Below, piece by piece: positions 24,897 through 34,098 of a stretch of 64,000 nucleotides of DNA. This DNA comes from Paramixta manurensis (GTDB taxonomy: Bacteria > Pseudomonadota > Gammaproteobacteria > Enterobacterales > Enterobacteriaceae): assembly GCF_013285385.1 (NCBI RefSeq), contig NZ_CP054212.1, positions 3,596,001 to 3,660,000 of the forward strand, written 5' to 3'. Made by a program: the position numbers and the translations under genes. Numbering within the stretch: position 1 is the first letter of the stretch; each line of letters starts with the position of its first letter. The notes below the pieces were generated by a model. That model made no database searches and was not told where the DNA came from. It saw only the letters and a program-made list of their open reading frames with translations.

Positions 24897-25741
24897 TACA
24901 TCACTTCCATATATTTAGAGGAGATAACAGACTGGTTTTTATTATTATATTCAAATAATGAAACCCCTTTAATATTTATTGAGTGGGATAGGTAGATCTC
25001 TTTATCTCGCTCACATGCAATATGGTGTTTATCCATGAAGGCAGAAATATGTTCAGTGGTCAGATAAGGTGAATTAGCATAAACGCGACATGGCCCGTTA
25101 GTTACTACCCGCTCAAACCCTGGCAATAGCGGTTGAGCTTGCTGCCACCCAACTATAATCGCACCAATACCTATCATCATTAACAGCCCGGCGCCTAAAG
25201 TATAATATTTTCTCTTATAACAGAGACTGAATAGCGCAGCGGTAAAACCAGAGATGGGCTGGTTATTTTTTTCCGGCATTACTGACAGTGGCGCAACGTC
25301 ATTTTGACTCCCCTCCTCATTATGTTTATCAACCGCCAGGACGGCCTTTTCGTCATCCACTGGCTCAGAGTCCGGTTGGTTTCTCTTCTCCAGGAGAGTG
25401 TTATTTTCATTCAGCATGGTCGTTATTGCGCATTCGCTGAGCAACACAATCCCTTTACGTGGGATAGTACGAATGACATCAACGGTTCCTAACTCTTTTA
25501 GACTTTTGCGCAAGTTAACCATACATTGATAATAGGCAGGTGAAGAGACGCCTTTTGCCCTGTTTTCCCACCCATACTCGATAATCTCTTGCTGCGGGAC
25601 GATATTGCCATGCTCTTTAATCAGAAGTTCTAAGCAACGAGATGATGTGTAATGAAGTTTAATTTTTCGTTTAGTGCTACAGGAGGTGATCTCCTGTAAG
25701 TCCGGGTTGAATATTATATTATTATCAATAATATAATTCAT
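24896..25741 (-). CDS. ToxR/CadC-type membrane-anchored transcriptional regulator (copy 2, MarT-like)
   Basis: A 281-residue regulator with a winged helix at residues 25-100 (TSSRCLELLIKEHG, then the IRTIPRKGIVLL wing), a long acidic linker, a single transmembrane segment near 180-198 and an 80-residue periplasmic end with Cys218 and Cys243. The periplasmic pattern C-R-V-Y ... C-E-R-D-K-E-I-Y repeats that of copy 1. AGGAG is present upstream of the ATG. Its targets are unknown; the long AT-rich upstream gap and the FidL-like partner are the first candidates. Confidence 0.77.
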   Translation of the reverse strand: MNYIIDNNIIFNPDLQEITSCSTKRKIKLHYTSSRCLELLIKEHGNIVPQQEIIEYGWENRAKGVSSPAYYQCMVNLRKSLKELGTVDVIRTIPRKGIVLLSECAITTMLNENNTLLEKRNQPDSEPVDDEKAVLAVDKHNEEGSQNDVAPLSVMPEKNNQPISGFTAALFSLCYKRKYYTLGAGLLMMIGIGAIIVGWQQAQPLLPGFERVVTNGPCRVYANSPYLTTEHISAFMDKHHIACERDKEIYLSHSINIKGVSLFEYNNKNQSVISSKYMEVM

Positions 25742-26147
25742 TATGCCTTATACTCCTGTTGCTTCTTCTTGGTTGGCGGTCAAACTTAATAACACACACC
25801 TAATCAAAACAAAATAAAAAAAACCAAAATCAATGGTTAAATTTTATTTAAGTTAATTTATTTTTGATTAAAGTTTAATCATTGTTATCTTTGTTTTTAT
25901 TATTAATTGATTACTTAGCTGTTATTTAACATTATCATCCACCCTGCGTTACAGAATCTAAACCGGAATATAATTTATCTTCATCAAGTTAGAAGATAAC
26001 TAACACTTACTGTTTCATCGCAAAAACCGCCTCAAATAAAATACATTCGGTAAGAGGATTGGGCAACAATCGGGCAGGATTAGGCTGACCGATTAAATTC
26101 TTATGCGATAGAGTCTAATTGCGCATGTTACTTAGACGGAGAATATG
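25742..26147. other. AT-rich intergenic region between divergent regulator and alcohol dehydrogenase
   Basis: About 400 bases with no coding sequence. It is strongly AT-rich in 25790-25930, the sort of DNA that H-NS binds and ToxR-type regulators relieve. The promoters of the MarT-like regulator (minus) and the alcohol dehydrogenase (plus) must lie here, but I cannot mark a single convincing -35/-10 pair. Confidence 0.5.
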
Positions 26148-27218
26148 ATGAAAACGATTGGTTATGCGGCATTACAGTCTGATACGCCTCTGGTGCCTTT
26201 TTCTTTTGAGCGCCGACCACTACGCGATAATGATGTTTCTATCGAAATACTTTACTCAGGTGTTTGTCACAGCGACTTGCATCAAACCAGAAATGACTGG
26301 CAAGAATGGGGAGCGACAGTTTATCCGTGTATTCCCGGCCACGAAATTATTGGACGCGTAACAGAAATCGGCCCCAATGTACGTCACATAAATATCGGTC
26401 AAATGGTGGCGGTCGGGACTATTATTGATAGCTGCCAAGAATGTGATCAATGTCGTCGGCACGAAGAGCAAATGTGCCGAGAGTTTCCAACCGTAACTTA
26501 TAATGGTCGCGACCGTATTTCCGGTGAAATTACCTATGGCGGCTACTCAAAACATATTGTGGTACGTGAAGAGTTTGTATTAAACCTTCCTGCCGGATTG
26601 GATCCTGCGCGTGCTGCCCCATTATTATGTGCTGGTATCACAGTCTATTCTCCACTACGCACCTGGAATGTCGGGCCGGGTTCACGGGTTGGCGTAATCG
26701 GAATTGGTGGCCTTGGTCACTTGGCAGTGCGTCTGGCGGCGGGTTTAGGTGCCGAGGTGACGGTCATTACCCGTAGTGAGGATAAAGCAGCAGAGGCGCA
26801 TAAATTAGGGGCGGAGCACGTCTTATTATCCAGTTCTTCGCAGGCGATGAAGGCGGCCGCCTCATCATTTGATGTGATTATTGACACGATTCCTTCGCCG
26901 CATGATGCTTCTCCCTACGTTGAATTACTGGACGTTGAGGGGGCGCTGGTCATTGTCGGTAACCTCGGGAAAATGGCGGAATTTAGCACGTTGCCGCTTA
27001 TCCTTGGGCGACGACGCATTACCGGCTCGCCTTCCGGCGGTATTGCGGAAACGCAGGAGATGCTCGATTTTTGCGGCAGAAAAGGCATTCTTCCCGAGTG
27101 TGAAATTATTCCTATGCAGCAAATAAACCACGCCTTCGAACGGATGGAGCGTGGCGATGTGAAATACCGTTTCGTGATTGATATGTCTTCCCTCGCGCTG
27201 AGTGAAACACCGTCGTAA
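26148..27218 (+). CDS. Zinc-dependent alcohol dehydrogenase (YahK/CAD-like)
   Basis: A 356-residue medium-chain dehydrogenase that probably reduces aldehydes with NADPH, like E. coli YahK. Catalytic zinc ligands are in SGVCHSDLH and PGHEIIG; the structural zinc site is CQECDQCRRHEEQMC; the cofactor fold is GVIGIGGLGHLAVRLAAG near residue 180. I use the second of two adjacent ATGs because GGAGA is six bases from it. It converges with an AraC-type regulator, a pairing like yqhD/yqhC in E. coli, where the regulator senses aldehyde stress; that parallel is an inference. Confidence 0.85.
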   Translation: MKTIGYAALQSDTPLVPFSFERRPLRDNDVSIEILYSGVCHSDLHQTRNDWQEWGATVYPCIPGHEIIGRVTEIGPNVRHINIGQMVAVGTIIDSCQECDQCRRHEEQMCREFPTVTYNGRDRISGEITYGGYSKHIVVREEFVLNLPAGLDPARAAPLLCAGITVYSPLRTWNVGPGSRVGVIGIGGLGHLAVRLAAGLGAEVTVITRSEDKAAEAHKLGAEHVLLSSSSQAMKAAASSFDVIIDTIPSPHDASPYVELLDVEGALVIVGNLGKMAEFSTLPLILGRRRITGSPSGGIAETQEMLDFCGRKGILPECEIIPMQQINHAFERMERGDVKYRFVIDMSSLALSETPS

Positions 27219-27228
27219 AAGCCGTTCA

Positions 27229-27255
27229 ACGGGCGGCATTATCCTCGCCGCCCGT
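27229..27255. terminator. Hairpin between convergent ADH and AraC genes
   Basis: ACGGGCGGC and GCCGCCCGT form a perfect nine-base GC-rich stem with a nine-base loop between two convergent genes. It lacks a U tract on either side, so it may act as a bidirectional hairpin with limited termination. Confidence 0.45.
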
Positions 27256-27266
27256 ATGGTATTCAT

Positions 27267-28211
27267 TCACCGTGCCCGAATAAGGGTAGATCGTAACTGC
27301 TCGCGATCCCGAATCGGCGGTACGCCAAACATCCGGCGATACTCCCGGTTAAATTGTGTCGCACTTTCATAACCCACCCGCATTGCCACCGTTGCCGCAT
27401 CCAGATCCTCGCTCAACAGTAAACGCCGGGCCTCATGCAACCTAAGCTGTTTTTGGTACTGCAATGGGCTCATGGCGGTCATACGACGAAAATGATGATG
27501 GAGCGTGGAAACGCCCATCCCGGCCATTTTTGCCAGTTCATCCATTTTTAACGGCGCGACAAAATTTTCGCGTATCCAGTTAATTGCAATCGCGGTGCGC
27601 TGACTGCGCGTTCCTGATAGTACCGTTTCACAAAACAGAGCGCCGGTTGGCCCCGTCAAAATACGGTACAAGATCTCTTGCTGAATCAACTTCCCCAAAT
27701 GAGGAATATCAGCGGGCTTATCCAATAAGTCGACCAGGCGCGCCATGGCACCGAGTAAATCTTGAGTGGCTGGGCCCGTTGCCAGCCCGGGTCCCTGCTC
27801 GTGAGCCACCGTTCCCTGAAGCTTGAGTTCCGCAATCAATTGGCGCGCTAACGATAAATCAAAGCGTAATAGCAGCGAAGTAAAAGGCTGCTGCCGACTA
27901 GCCTGAAGTACCTCGGTCATCATCGGCAAATTAACTGCGGTGAGCAAAAAGCGAGATTCGTTGTAGATATAGGTAGATTCGCCCAGCGCCACTCGCTTCG
28001 CCCCCTGAACAATCAGTGAAATGCTGGGTTCATACAGCCAACTCATTGGCGGAAGCGGTTCATATAAGTGCGCCAGACTTAGCCCGGCGATGGAGGTGAC
28101 AACCTGCTGATTATCACCAACAAGGGTACCGATACGCTGTGCCAGTTGCGCACGCAGGTCCGCCGTTTCCAGGCGCCGTGTCTCGTCATGATGGTCAGAG
28201 GTATAAATCAT
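27267..28211 (-). CDS. AraC-family transcriptional regulator (YqhC-like N-terminal domain)
   Basis: A 314-residue regulator with an AraC_N-type sensor domain (residues 30-180; LYEPSISLIVQGAKRVALG is characteristic) and a C-terminal pair of helix-turn-helices (MDELAKMAGMGVSTLHHHFR and ATVAMRVGYESATQFNREYRR). YqhC and relatives with this N-terminal domain respond to aldehydes and activate neighbouring reductases. The start is the ATG at 28209-28211; no strong ribosome site precedes it. The neighbours are the convergent ADH and the SDR at 28401. Confidence 0.85.
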   Translation of the reverse strand: MIYTSDHHDETRRLETADLRAQLAQRIGTLVGDNQQVVTSIAGLSLAHLYEPLPPMSWLYEPSISLIVQGAKRVALGESTYIYNESRFLLTAVNLPMMTEVLQASRQQPFTSLLLRFDLSLARQLIAELKLQGTVAHEQGPGLATGPATQDLLGAMARLVDLLDKPADIPHLGKLIQQEILYRILTGPTGALFCETVLSGTRSQRTAIAINWIRENFVAPLKMDELAKMAGMGVSTLHHHFRRMTAMSPLQYQKQLRLHEARRLLLSEDLDAATVAMRVGYESATQFNREYRRMFGVPPIRDREQLRSTLIRAR

Positions 28212-28400
28212 CAAGGTTTCATCGCCCGTAACGAAAATGAAAATTCGGTGATTATTTTACCCGCTAATCAACACAGGATACATGCTGTTCAGGCGAACTG
28301 ACCGGCAAATCGACGCAAATAGCACTACCCGCGAAGTCGCTTTAGTGCCACCAATGCCCCACAAGGCGCCATTAGGTAGCGTTGCCGCCGGATTAACCTG

Positions 28401-29198
28401 TCAGGACATAATTAATCCGCCATCTACATTGATGGTTTGGCCGGTAATATAGCGAGCGTCGTCCGACGCAAGAAACGCGACCAGGCCTGCGACATCCTCG
28501 GGTTGACCGGCCCGTTTCAACGGAATATTTTCTACCCACTCCGCCATCAACTCGCCTTTACCGTAACGTTTTTCCTCGCTACTGAGGATTTCCCCCCAGA
28601 CACGATCGTTGTAATCCCACATCTCGCTTTCAATGATTCCCGGGCAAAACGCATTCACCGTAATGTGCCAAGGCGCCAATTCTTGCGCCAGACTCTGCGT
28701 AATCCCAATTACGCCCATTTTACTGGCGGCATAGTGCGGGGTATAAATAAAACCCTGTCGTCCCTGCCCGGAAGAGGTATTAATTAAGCTTCCACGCTGC
28801 TGTTTCACCATATATTTCGCCGCCTCGCGGCAACATAGCCACACGCCGGTGGTATTTACCGCGAGAATTTTCTCGAAATCCTGCTTCGGCATTTTGTCAA
28901 AGTAATCAATAGTAATCACGCCTGCGTTTTGAATAGAAACATCAATACGCCCAAAACGCTCAAACGCCTGCTGATATAGCGCTTGTACCTGCTCCTCATC
29001 GGTCACATCTACCTGACGCGCCAGAATCTCTACGCCATAGCGCGCGCGGAGTTGCTCTGCCGTGGTGAAAACTCGCTCGGCGTTAGAGACCATCACCAGG
29101 TTAGCGCCATCGCGCGCAAAACGCTCGGCAATCCCGGCGCCAATGCCGCGACAAGCCCCGGTGATCACCACGGTTTGCTGTTGAAAATCACGTTTCAT
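28401..29198 (-). CDS. Short-chain dehydrogenase (last gene of the polyol/transketolase operon)
   Basis: A 265-residue classical SDR. TGACRGIGAG near residue 13 binds NAD(H); NAG near 92; catalytic Ser in NTSSGQGRQG, Tyr and Lys in HYAASK near 160; C-terminal GQTINVDGG. The sequence resembles sorbitol/xylitol-type and glucose-dehydrogenase-like SDRs, so it likely oxidises a polyol or sugar. GGGAGAG lies ahead of the ATG. It follows the FGGY kinase by 47 bases and ends the nine-gene operon; there is no clear terminator in 28212-28400. Confidence 0.85.
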   Translation of the reverse strand: MKRDFQQQTVVITGACRGIGAGIAERFARDGANLVMVSNAERVFTTAEQLRARYGVEILARQVDVTDEEQVQALYQQAFERFGRIDVSIQNAGVITIDYFDKMPKQDFEKILAVNTTGVWLCCREAAKYMVKQQRGSLINTSSGQGRQGFIYTPHYAASKMGVIGITQSLAQELAPWHITVNAFCPGIIESEMWDYNDRVWGEILSSEEKRYGKGELMAEWVENIPLKRAGQPEDVAGLVAFLASDDARYITGQTINVDGGLIMS

Positions 29199-29245
29199 TC
29201 ACTCTCTCCCATTCTGTCGAGGACGCCGGTCAGCGTCAGAAATTT

Positions 29246-30754
29246 TTATACGCCGTGCGGTTGCCATAACGTGCGTTGCACCGCGTCGCGCCACCCCGCC
29301 AGGCTTTGTTGATACAGCACATGCCGCCGCTCATCCGGCTGCCATAAATCGTGCTCGGGTAGCAACGGCAACAGTTGTGAATCGTTAAGCTGCCCCAGCG
29401 CCCGGCGCGCCAGTAGCCCCGCGCCCAACGCCGACAACTCCGGCGTGTCGCTACGCGCCACCGGGCAACCGAGCAAATCCGCCTGAAACTGCATCAGCCA
29501 GGCATTTTGCGTCGGACCGCCGTCAACCATGAGGGTATGAAGATGAAAATCGGGATGTTGGCGCATGGCGTCAATCACGTCTGCAATTTGGTACGCTATC
29601 GCCTCAATCGCGGCGCGAATCAGGTGCGCCCGGCTGGTTCCCCGGCTCAGGCCGCTCACCGTGCCTCGCGCGCGGTCATCCCACCAGGGCGCGCCATAAC
29701 CGGTCAACGCCGGAACAAAATAGACCCCGCCGGTGGAGGCGACGCTGGCGGGCAGATCGTGCAATGCCTGGCTTAGCACTTGCCCTTTGCCGTCCGTCAG
29801 TCCGGTCATTTGCGCCATCCATGCCACGCCATCGCCGGTATGGGGAATATTCCCCTCCAGCCCATACACGTATCGCTCGCCATCGTGCCAGGCGATAGTG
29901 GTCGCCAATTGGGTTATGGCGGTATCCGCCACCGGCAACGGCGCCATCACCGACGACCCGGTTCCATAAGTGGCCTTAACCCCTCCGGCTTTACCGAGAC
30001 CGTGTCCATACAGCGCCGCGTGTGAATCGCCAATCATGGCGAGGATCGGTAAACCTGCCGGTATTCCGTCCACGCCTGCGGTAACGCCAAACGCACCGCT
30101 GGAAGGGCGCACTTCAGGCAATGCCGCGACGGGAATACCAAACAATGCCAGCATCTCAGCATCCCATTCGCCGCGTTGCAGATTAAATAATTGCGTGCGC
30201 GCGGCATTTGAAACATCGCAACGAAACTGTGCGCCGCCGGTTAAACGCCAGAGTAGCCAGGCATCAATAGTTCCCAGACAGATCTCGCCGCTGGCGGCGC
30301 GCATATCGCCCTCGTCTAAGCTGTCCAGCAACCAGCGCATTTTCGAGGCGGAGAATAACGGCGCAATCGGCAAACCGGTCACCGACCTGATGCGGGCTTC
30401 CTGTTTATCACGCCGTAGCTGTTCACAAAATGCCGCCGACCGGGAACACTGCCAGGTCAACGCCGGTGCCAGCGGCAACGATGTCGCGCGCTCCCAGCCA
30501 ATCACCGTTTCACGTTGGTTGCTAATGGCCAACGCCGCAATCCGCGTTTCGCCTACCCGCGCGATCGCCTCACGTAATACGGTTAATGAACCGGCGACCA
30601 GTTCCTCGCCATCCTGCTCGACCCAGCCTGGTTGCGGCGTCAGAACGCTGAGCGGACGCGCAACTTTCGCCACCACCCGGCCTGCCGGATCAATGGCTAC
30701 CGCCTTAACATTACTGGTCCCTTCATCCAGCGCAATAATGATGTCTCTAGCCAT
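29246..30754 (-). CDS. FGGY-family carbohydrate kinase (glycerol-kinase-like)
   Basis: A 502-residue kinase with phosphate-binding loop IIIALDEGTSNVKAV, the NQRETVIGWERAT segment near residue 80 shared with glycerol kinases, GDSHAALYGHGLG near 248 and ATYGTGSSVM near 267; MVDGGPTQNAWLMQFQADLLG is the FGGY adenosine site. It phosphorylates a sugar or polyol that becomes a transketolase substrate in this operon. The ATG overlaps the permease stop by eight bases, with GAGG upstream. The substrate cannot be read from the sequence; a ketose such as apulose or a tetrulose is possible. Confidence 0.87.
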   Translation of the reverse strand: MARDIIIALDEGTSNVKAVAIDPAGRVVAKVARPLSVLTPQPGWVEQDGEELVAGSLTVLREAIARVGETRIAALAISNQRETVIGWERATSLPLAPALTWQCSRSAAFCEQLRRDKQEARIRSVTGLPIAPLFSASKMRWLLDSLDEGDMRAASGEICLGTIDAWLLWRLTGGAQFRCDVSNAARTQLFNLQRGEWDAEMLALFGIPVAALPEVRPSSGAFGVTAGVDGIPAGLPILAMIGDSHAALYGHGLGKAGGVKATYGTGSSVMAPLPVADTAITQLATTIAWHDGERYVYGLEGNIPHTGDGVAWMAQMTGLTDGKGQVLSQALHDLPASVASTGGVYFVPALTGYGAPWWDDRARGTVSGLSRGTSRAHLIRAAIEAIAYQIADVIDAMRQHPDFHLHTLMVDGGPTQNAWLMQFQADLLGCPVARSDTPELSALGAGLLARRALGQLNDSQLLPLLPEHDLWQPDERRHVLYQQSLAGWRDAVQRTLWQPHGV

Positions 30755-31814
30755 GGCTGACCTCAGAGAGCGGTGCGGCGGCCTGCTTTTTTTCATGGCG
30801 GCGTAGCAATGTCACCTTGCTCTGTAGGCGTTGCTGGAACTGGTCGATAACCACGGCGGTAACAATGACCACGCCCTTGATGACCATTTGCCAGAAGTCG
30901 CTCACCCCCATCATCACCATGCCATCAGCGAGGAACACAATCACAAACGCGCCGATAATCGAACCTGAAACGCGCCCGCGTCCGCCCGCCAACGCGGTTC
31001 CGCCCAGTACCGTGGCGCCTATCGCGTCCATCTCAAACATGTTGCCGGTCATCGGGTGTGCGGTTTGTAATTGTGATGCGACAATCAGCCCCACTAATGC
31101 GGCGCACAAGCCGGAAAAAGCATACACAAAGACTTTTACTTTCACGATCGGCACCCCGGCTAGCCGGGCGGCGGACTCATTACCGCCAGCGGCGTAGATA
31201 TAACGCCCTAACGGGGTTTTGCGCGTCAGCCACAACCCCAGCAGCAGAAACCCAATCATCAGCCAGATAGGAATGTACACCCCAAGAACCGTCCCCGAAC
31301 CCAGCAGCGCAAAGCCGGTATTACCCAACTCCGGCATACCCACCAGGTTGGCGTAAGTACCGCCGTCGTTGTACAGCAGAGCCGCGCCGCGCGCGACATA
31401 CATCATGCCGAGCGTACAAATAAATGGCGCAACGCCGAGCCGGGTGATCACCGCGCCATTCACCAAGCCGATTAACACCCCAAAAACCGCCACCGTTAGA
31501 ATCACTTCCGGCACATTAAGAAACAGGATTTGATGGTCCCATAGCGGAATACCGTTAGTCAGCAACGCCCCGGCGACCATGCCGCAAATACCGGCCACCG
31601 CGCCCACCGAAAGGTCAATACCGCCGGTCAGAATGACTAGCGTCATACCAATCGCCAGCAGGCCGGTGATCGCCACATGTTGCGTCATAATTAACAGATT
31701 CGAGGTGGTCAAAAAGTTCGGCACCATTACGCTAAAAAAGCCAATCACAATTAACAACGCAATAAAGGTGCGCGCCTTTAACAGATACATATACAGCAAG
31801 TATTTCTGGTTCAT
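30747..31814 (-). CDS. Sugar ABC transporter permease (RbsC-like)
   Basis: A 355-residue inner-membrane permease of the RbsC family, with about ten hydrophobic segments. Signatures are ILTGGIDLSVGAVAG near residue 67 and IGATVLGGTALAGGRGRVSGSIIGA near 265. It forms the channel with the ATPase at 31880 and the binding protein at 34099. I start at the ATG of MNQKYLL, preceded by GGAGAA; a TTG four codons upstream is not needed. Confidence 0.9.
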   Translation of the reverse strand: MNQKYLLYMYLLKARTFIALLIVIGFFSVMVPNFLTTSNLLIMTQHVAITGLLAIGMTLVILTGGIDLSVGAVAGICGMVAGALLTNGIPLWDHQILFLNVPEVILTVAVFGVLIGLVNGAVITRLGVAPFICTLGMMYVARGAALLYNDGGTYANLVGMPELGNTGFALLGSGTVLGVYIPIWLMIGFLLLGLWLTRKTPLGRYIYAAGGNESAARLAGVPIVKVKVFVYAFSGLCAALVGLIVASQLQTAHPMTGNMFEMDAIGATVLGGTALAGGRGRVSGSIIGAFVIVFLADGMVMMGVSDFWQMVIKGVVIVTAVVIDQFQQRLQSKVTLLRRHEKKQAAAPLSEVSHG

Positions 31815-31879
31815 TTTGTTCTCCAAACCGACTGCAGGCGGGCTATGGCTCGCGCATTCAGGGCGACTATTGCCTGGCG

Positions 31880-33427
31880 TTATTCATGTGGCGTTGAGGC
31901 GCGAATCAGTTTTTCTCGCGTTACCTCGGCCCGCGGTAAATCCGCAGTGATACCGCCGTCAGCCATCACCAACACGCGATCGGCTAACGCCATCACTTCA
32001 TCCAACTCCGAAGAGGAGAACATCACCGCTAACCCCTGTTGCGCCATGCGACCAATCAAGTGATAAACATCGGTTTTCGCGCCAACATCAATCCCACGCG
32101 TTGGCTCATCCAACAGCACCACCTCCGGCTCAGTGAGTAGCGCTTTGCCTAACACCACTTTTTGCTGGTTACCGCCGCTCAGCGAGGTGATGGGTAAGTC
32201 ACTGTCGCTCACTTTAATGGCCAGTTGCTGGATCATGCGCTCAACATCGCTCTGCTCTTTAGCCGGACTAAGCCGGTTAAACGCCCAACGAAACCCGCGC
32301 AGGCTAAGGGCACTGAGCGTCATATTGGTTTTGATCGACATTAACTGCACCATGCCTTCCGCCTGCCGATCTTCCGGTACCAGCGCAATGCCTTTTTTCA
32401 GACGCTGTTGAAAGTTGTGCCGATCGAGACATTCACCGTTCAGCGTTACCGATCCCTGCTGGCAACCCATTAAACCGATCAACCCTTTAAACAACTCGGT
32501 TCGCCCGGCGCCTAACAGACCATAAATACCCACCACCTCGCCTTTGCGTAGGTTGAAGGTCACATCCTTCAAGCGATAACCGCCGTTTTGGCGCAGCGCG
32601 GTGAGGCCGCTAACTTCCAGCACGGTTTCGCCCTGCGGCGCCGGTTGATAATCAAAATGTTTTTTCTTATCGCCCACCATCTGTTCAATAATCCACGGCA
32701 CGCTGGCTTCACTGACTTCGCGTGCGCTAATAAAGCGCCCATCGCGAAAAATGGTGATGTGATCGCCAATCTCCATTAACTCTTCTAGCCGATGCGAAAT
32801 GTAGATGATGGTGACGCCACGGCGCTTGAGCTGCTCAATCACGTTAAACAGGACTTTGACTTCCGACTGGCTTAACGCCGAGGTCGGTTCATCCATAATC
32901 AGCACCCGGGTATCTTTTGATAACGCGCGAGCAATCTCGACCAGTTGCTGATGGCCAATACCCAATTCGTTCAATTGGGTATACGGGTCCACATCCAGCT
33001 CCAGCCGCTCCAGTAGCGCTTTCGCCAACTGATATTGATACTTTTCGTTGATCCGCCCGCGCTGGAAAAATTCGTTGGCGATAAAGATGTTGTCCATCAC
33101 GTTCATATTGGGAAAGAGGTTCAACTCTTGAAAAATAATGCTGATCCCATGTTTTTCTGCCTGATGCGTGGAGGTAAGACTGACTGGCTTACCGTCCAGT
33201 AATATCTCTCCGCCGGAGGGTGTTTCTACTCCGGCTAACATTTTCATCATGGTTGACTTACCGGCGCCATTTTCCCCAATCAGAACATTCACCTTGTTAC
33301 GCCAGACCCGGTAATTAACCTGATCTAACGCGGTAACACCGGGATAGACCCGCGACAGGTTGCGCGTTTCAATAATGACATCGGATGGAGCCGTCACCGC
33401 TTCGCGTTCAGTCTGCATTTCCGCCAT
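31880..33427 (-). CDS. Sugar ABC transporter ATPase with two nucleotide-binding domains (RbsA-like)
   Basis: A 515-residue cytoplasmic ATPase with two fused ABC domains. Domain 1: Walker A GENGAGKST near residue 53, degenerate signature LGIGHQQLVEIARAL near 153, Walker B DEPTSALS near 178. Domain 2: reduced Walker A GLLGAGRTE near 308, intact signature LSGGNQQKV near 418, Walker B DEPTRGID. The pattern, one complete and one degenerate site, is usual for ribose-type importers. It powers uptake of the operon's substrate. Confidence 0.92.
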   Translation of the reverse strand: MAEMQTEREAVTAPSDVIIETRNLSRVYPGVTALDQVNYRVWRNKVNVLIGENGAGKSTMMKMLAGVETPSGGEILLDGKPVSLTSTHQAEKHGISIIFQELNLFPNMNVMDNIFIANEFFQRGRINEKYQYQLAKALLERLELDVDPYTQLNELGIGHQQLVEIARALSKDTRVLIMDEPTSALSQSEVKVLFNVIEQLKRRGVTIIYISHRLEELMEIGDHITIFRDGRFISAREVSEASVPWIIEQMVGDKKKHFDYQPAPQGETVLEVSGLTALRQNGGYRLKDVTFNLRKGEVVGIYGLLGAGRTELFKGLIGLMGCQQGSVTLNGECLDRHNFQQRLKKGIALVPEDRQAEGMVQLMSIKTNMTLSALSLRGFRWAFNRLSPAKEQSDVERMIQQLAIKVSDSDLPITSLSGGNQQKVVLGKALLTEPEVVLLDEPTRGIDVGAKTDVYHLIGRMAQQGLAVMFSSSELDEVMALADRVLVMADGGITADLPRAEVTREKLIRASTPHE

Positions 33428-33440
33428 GCCGCCTACTCCT

Positions 33441-34052
33441 CTACTGACGTGTCACGCGCGCCGGGGTAATCTCCGGTGCCGTTTCAGGAATGTCCCAGCT
33501 ACTGAAGACGCCAATCACCGCCAGCCGGTCGCCGGTTTTCGGTTTCACCGCTTGCATCATGGCCGTGGCCTGGTTGTTAATGGCGCGCCCATAATCGCCA
33601 AACAACACCTGATCGTTAAAGTCCTGATAACTCGTCCCTTTATAGGCATCGCGTAGCGCAGTGCCGCGAATAATCGGCCCCAGTTGCACCACGGCAGCCT
33701 GCCCATCCGCCTGCGTTAACGTCATTTTGCCGCTGCGCGAGGTGGTATTTAGCGCTGTCACACTGCCGCTCAGGCTCACCGCGAATACGCAGGGGTTTTC
33801 CTCCTGGCTGCGATAGCCCAACGTCTTACAGGCGGTATCAAAATCTTTTGCGGCGTGCAGCGCTTTCAACAGTTCATCCAGCGGTTTGGCATCCGCCGCA
33901 ATTTGCGGCACGATTTTCTGCTGCCAGGTTTGCGTGATATTCGCCATATGCGGATTCGGCGGATTTTTAAGGTCTGCCAGCTCCTGCTGCGAGACGATGC
34001 GGCATCCACCCAACATCAGCGCGGCAATAGCCAGCCAGGTTCCTCTCGACAT
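33441..34052 (-). CDS. DUF2291 periplasmic lipoprotein of sugar ABC operon
   Basis: A 203-residue lipoprotein: signal peptide to LMLGGCRIV with the lipidated Cys at residue 17, then a soluble domain with VVQLGPIIRGTALRDAYKGTSYQDFNDQV, which identifies it as DUF2291. These proteins occur with RbsB-type binding proteins in operons for polyols and unusual pentoses; their role in uptake is not known. It sits between the binding protein and the ATPase with only 13 bases to the latter. GAGGAG precedes the ATG. Confidence 0.8.
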   Translation of the reverse strand: MSRGTWLAIAALMLGGCRIVSQQELADLKNPPNPHMANITQTWQQKIVPQIAADAKPLDELLKALHAAKDFDTACKTLGYRSQEENPCVFAVSLSGSVTALNTTSRSGKMTLTQADGQAAVVQLGPIIRGTALRDAYKGTSYQDFNDQVLFGDYGRAINNQATAMMQAVKPKTGDRLAVIGVFSSWDIPETAPEITPARVTRQ

Positions 34053-34098
34053 CTTTACTCTCCTCTGCGCCCGCTGAACGGGCGCGACCACAGCTTAA

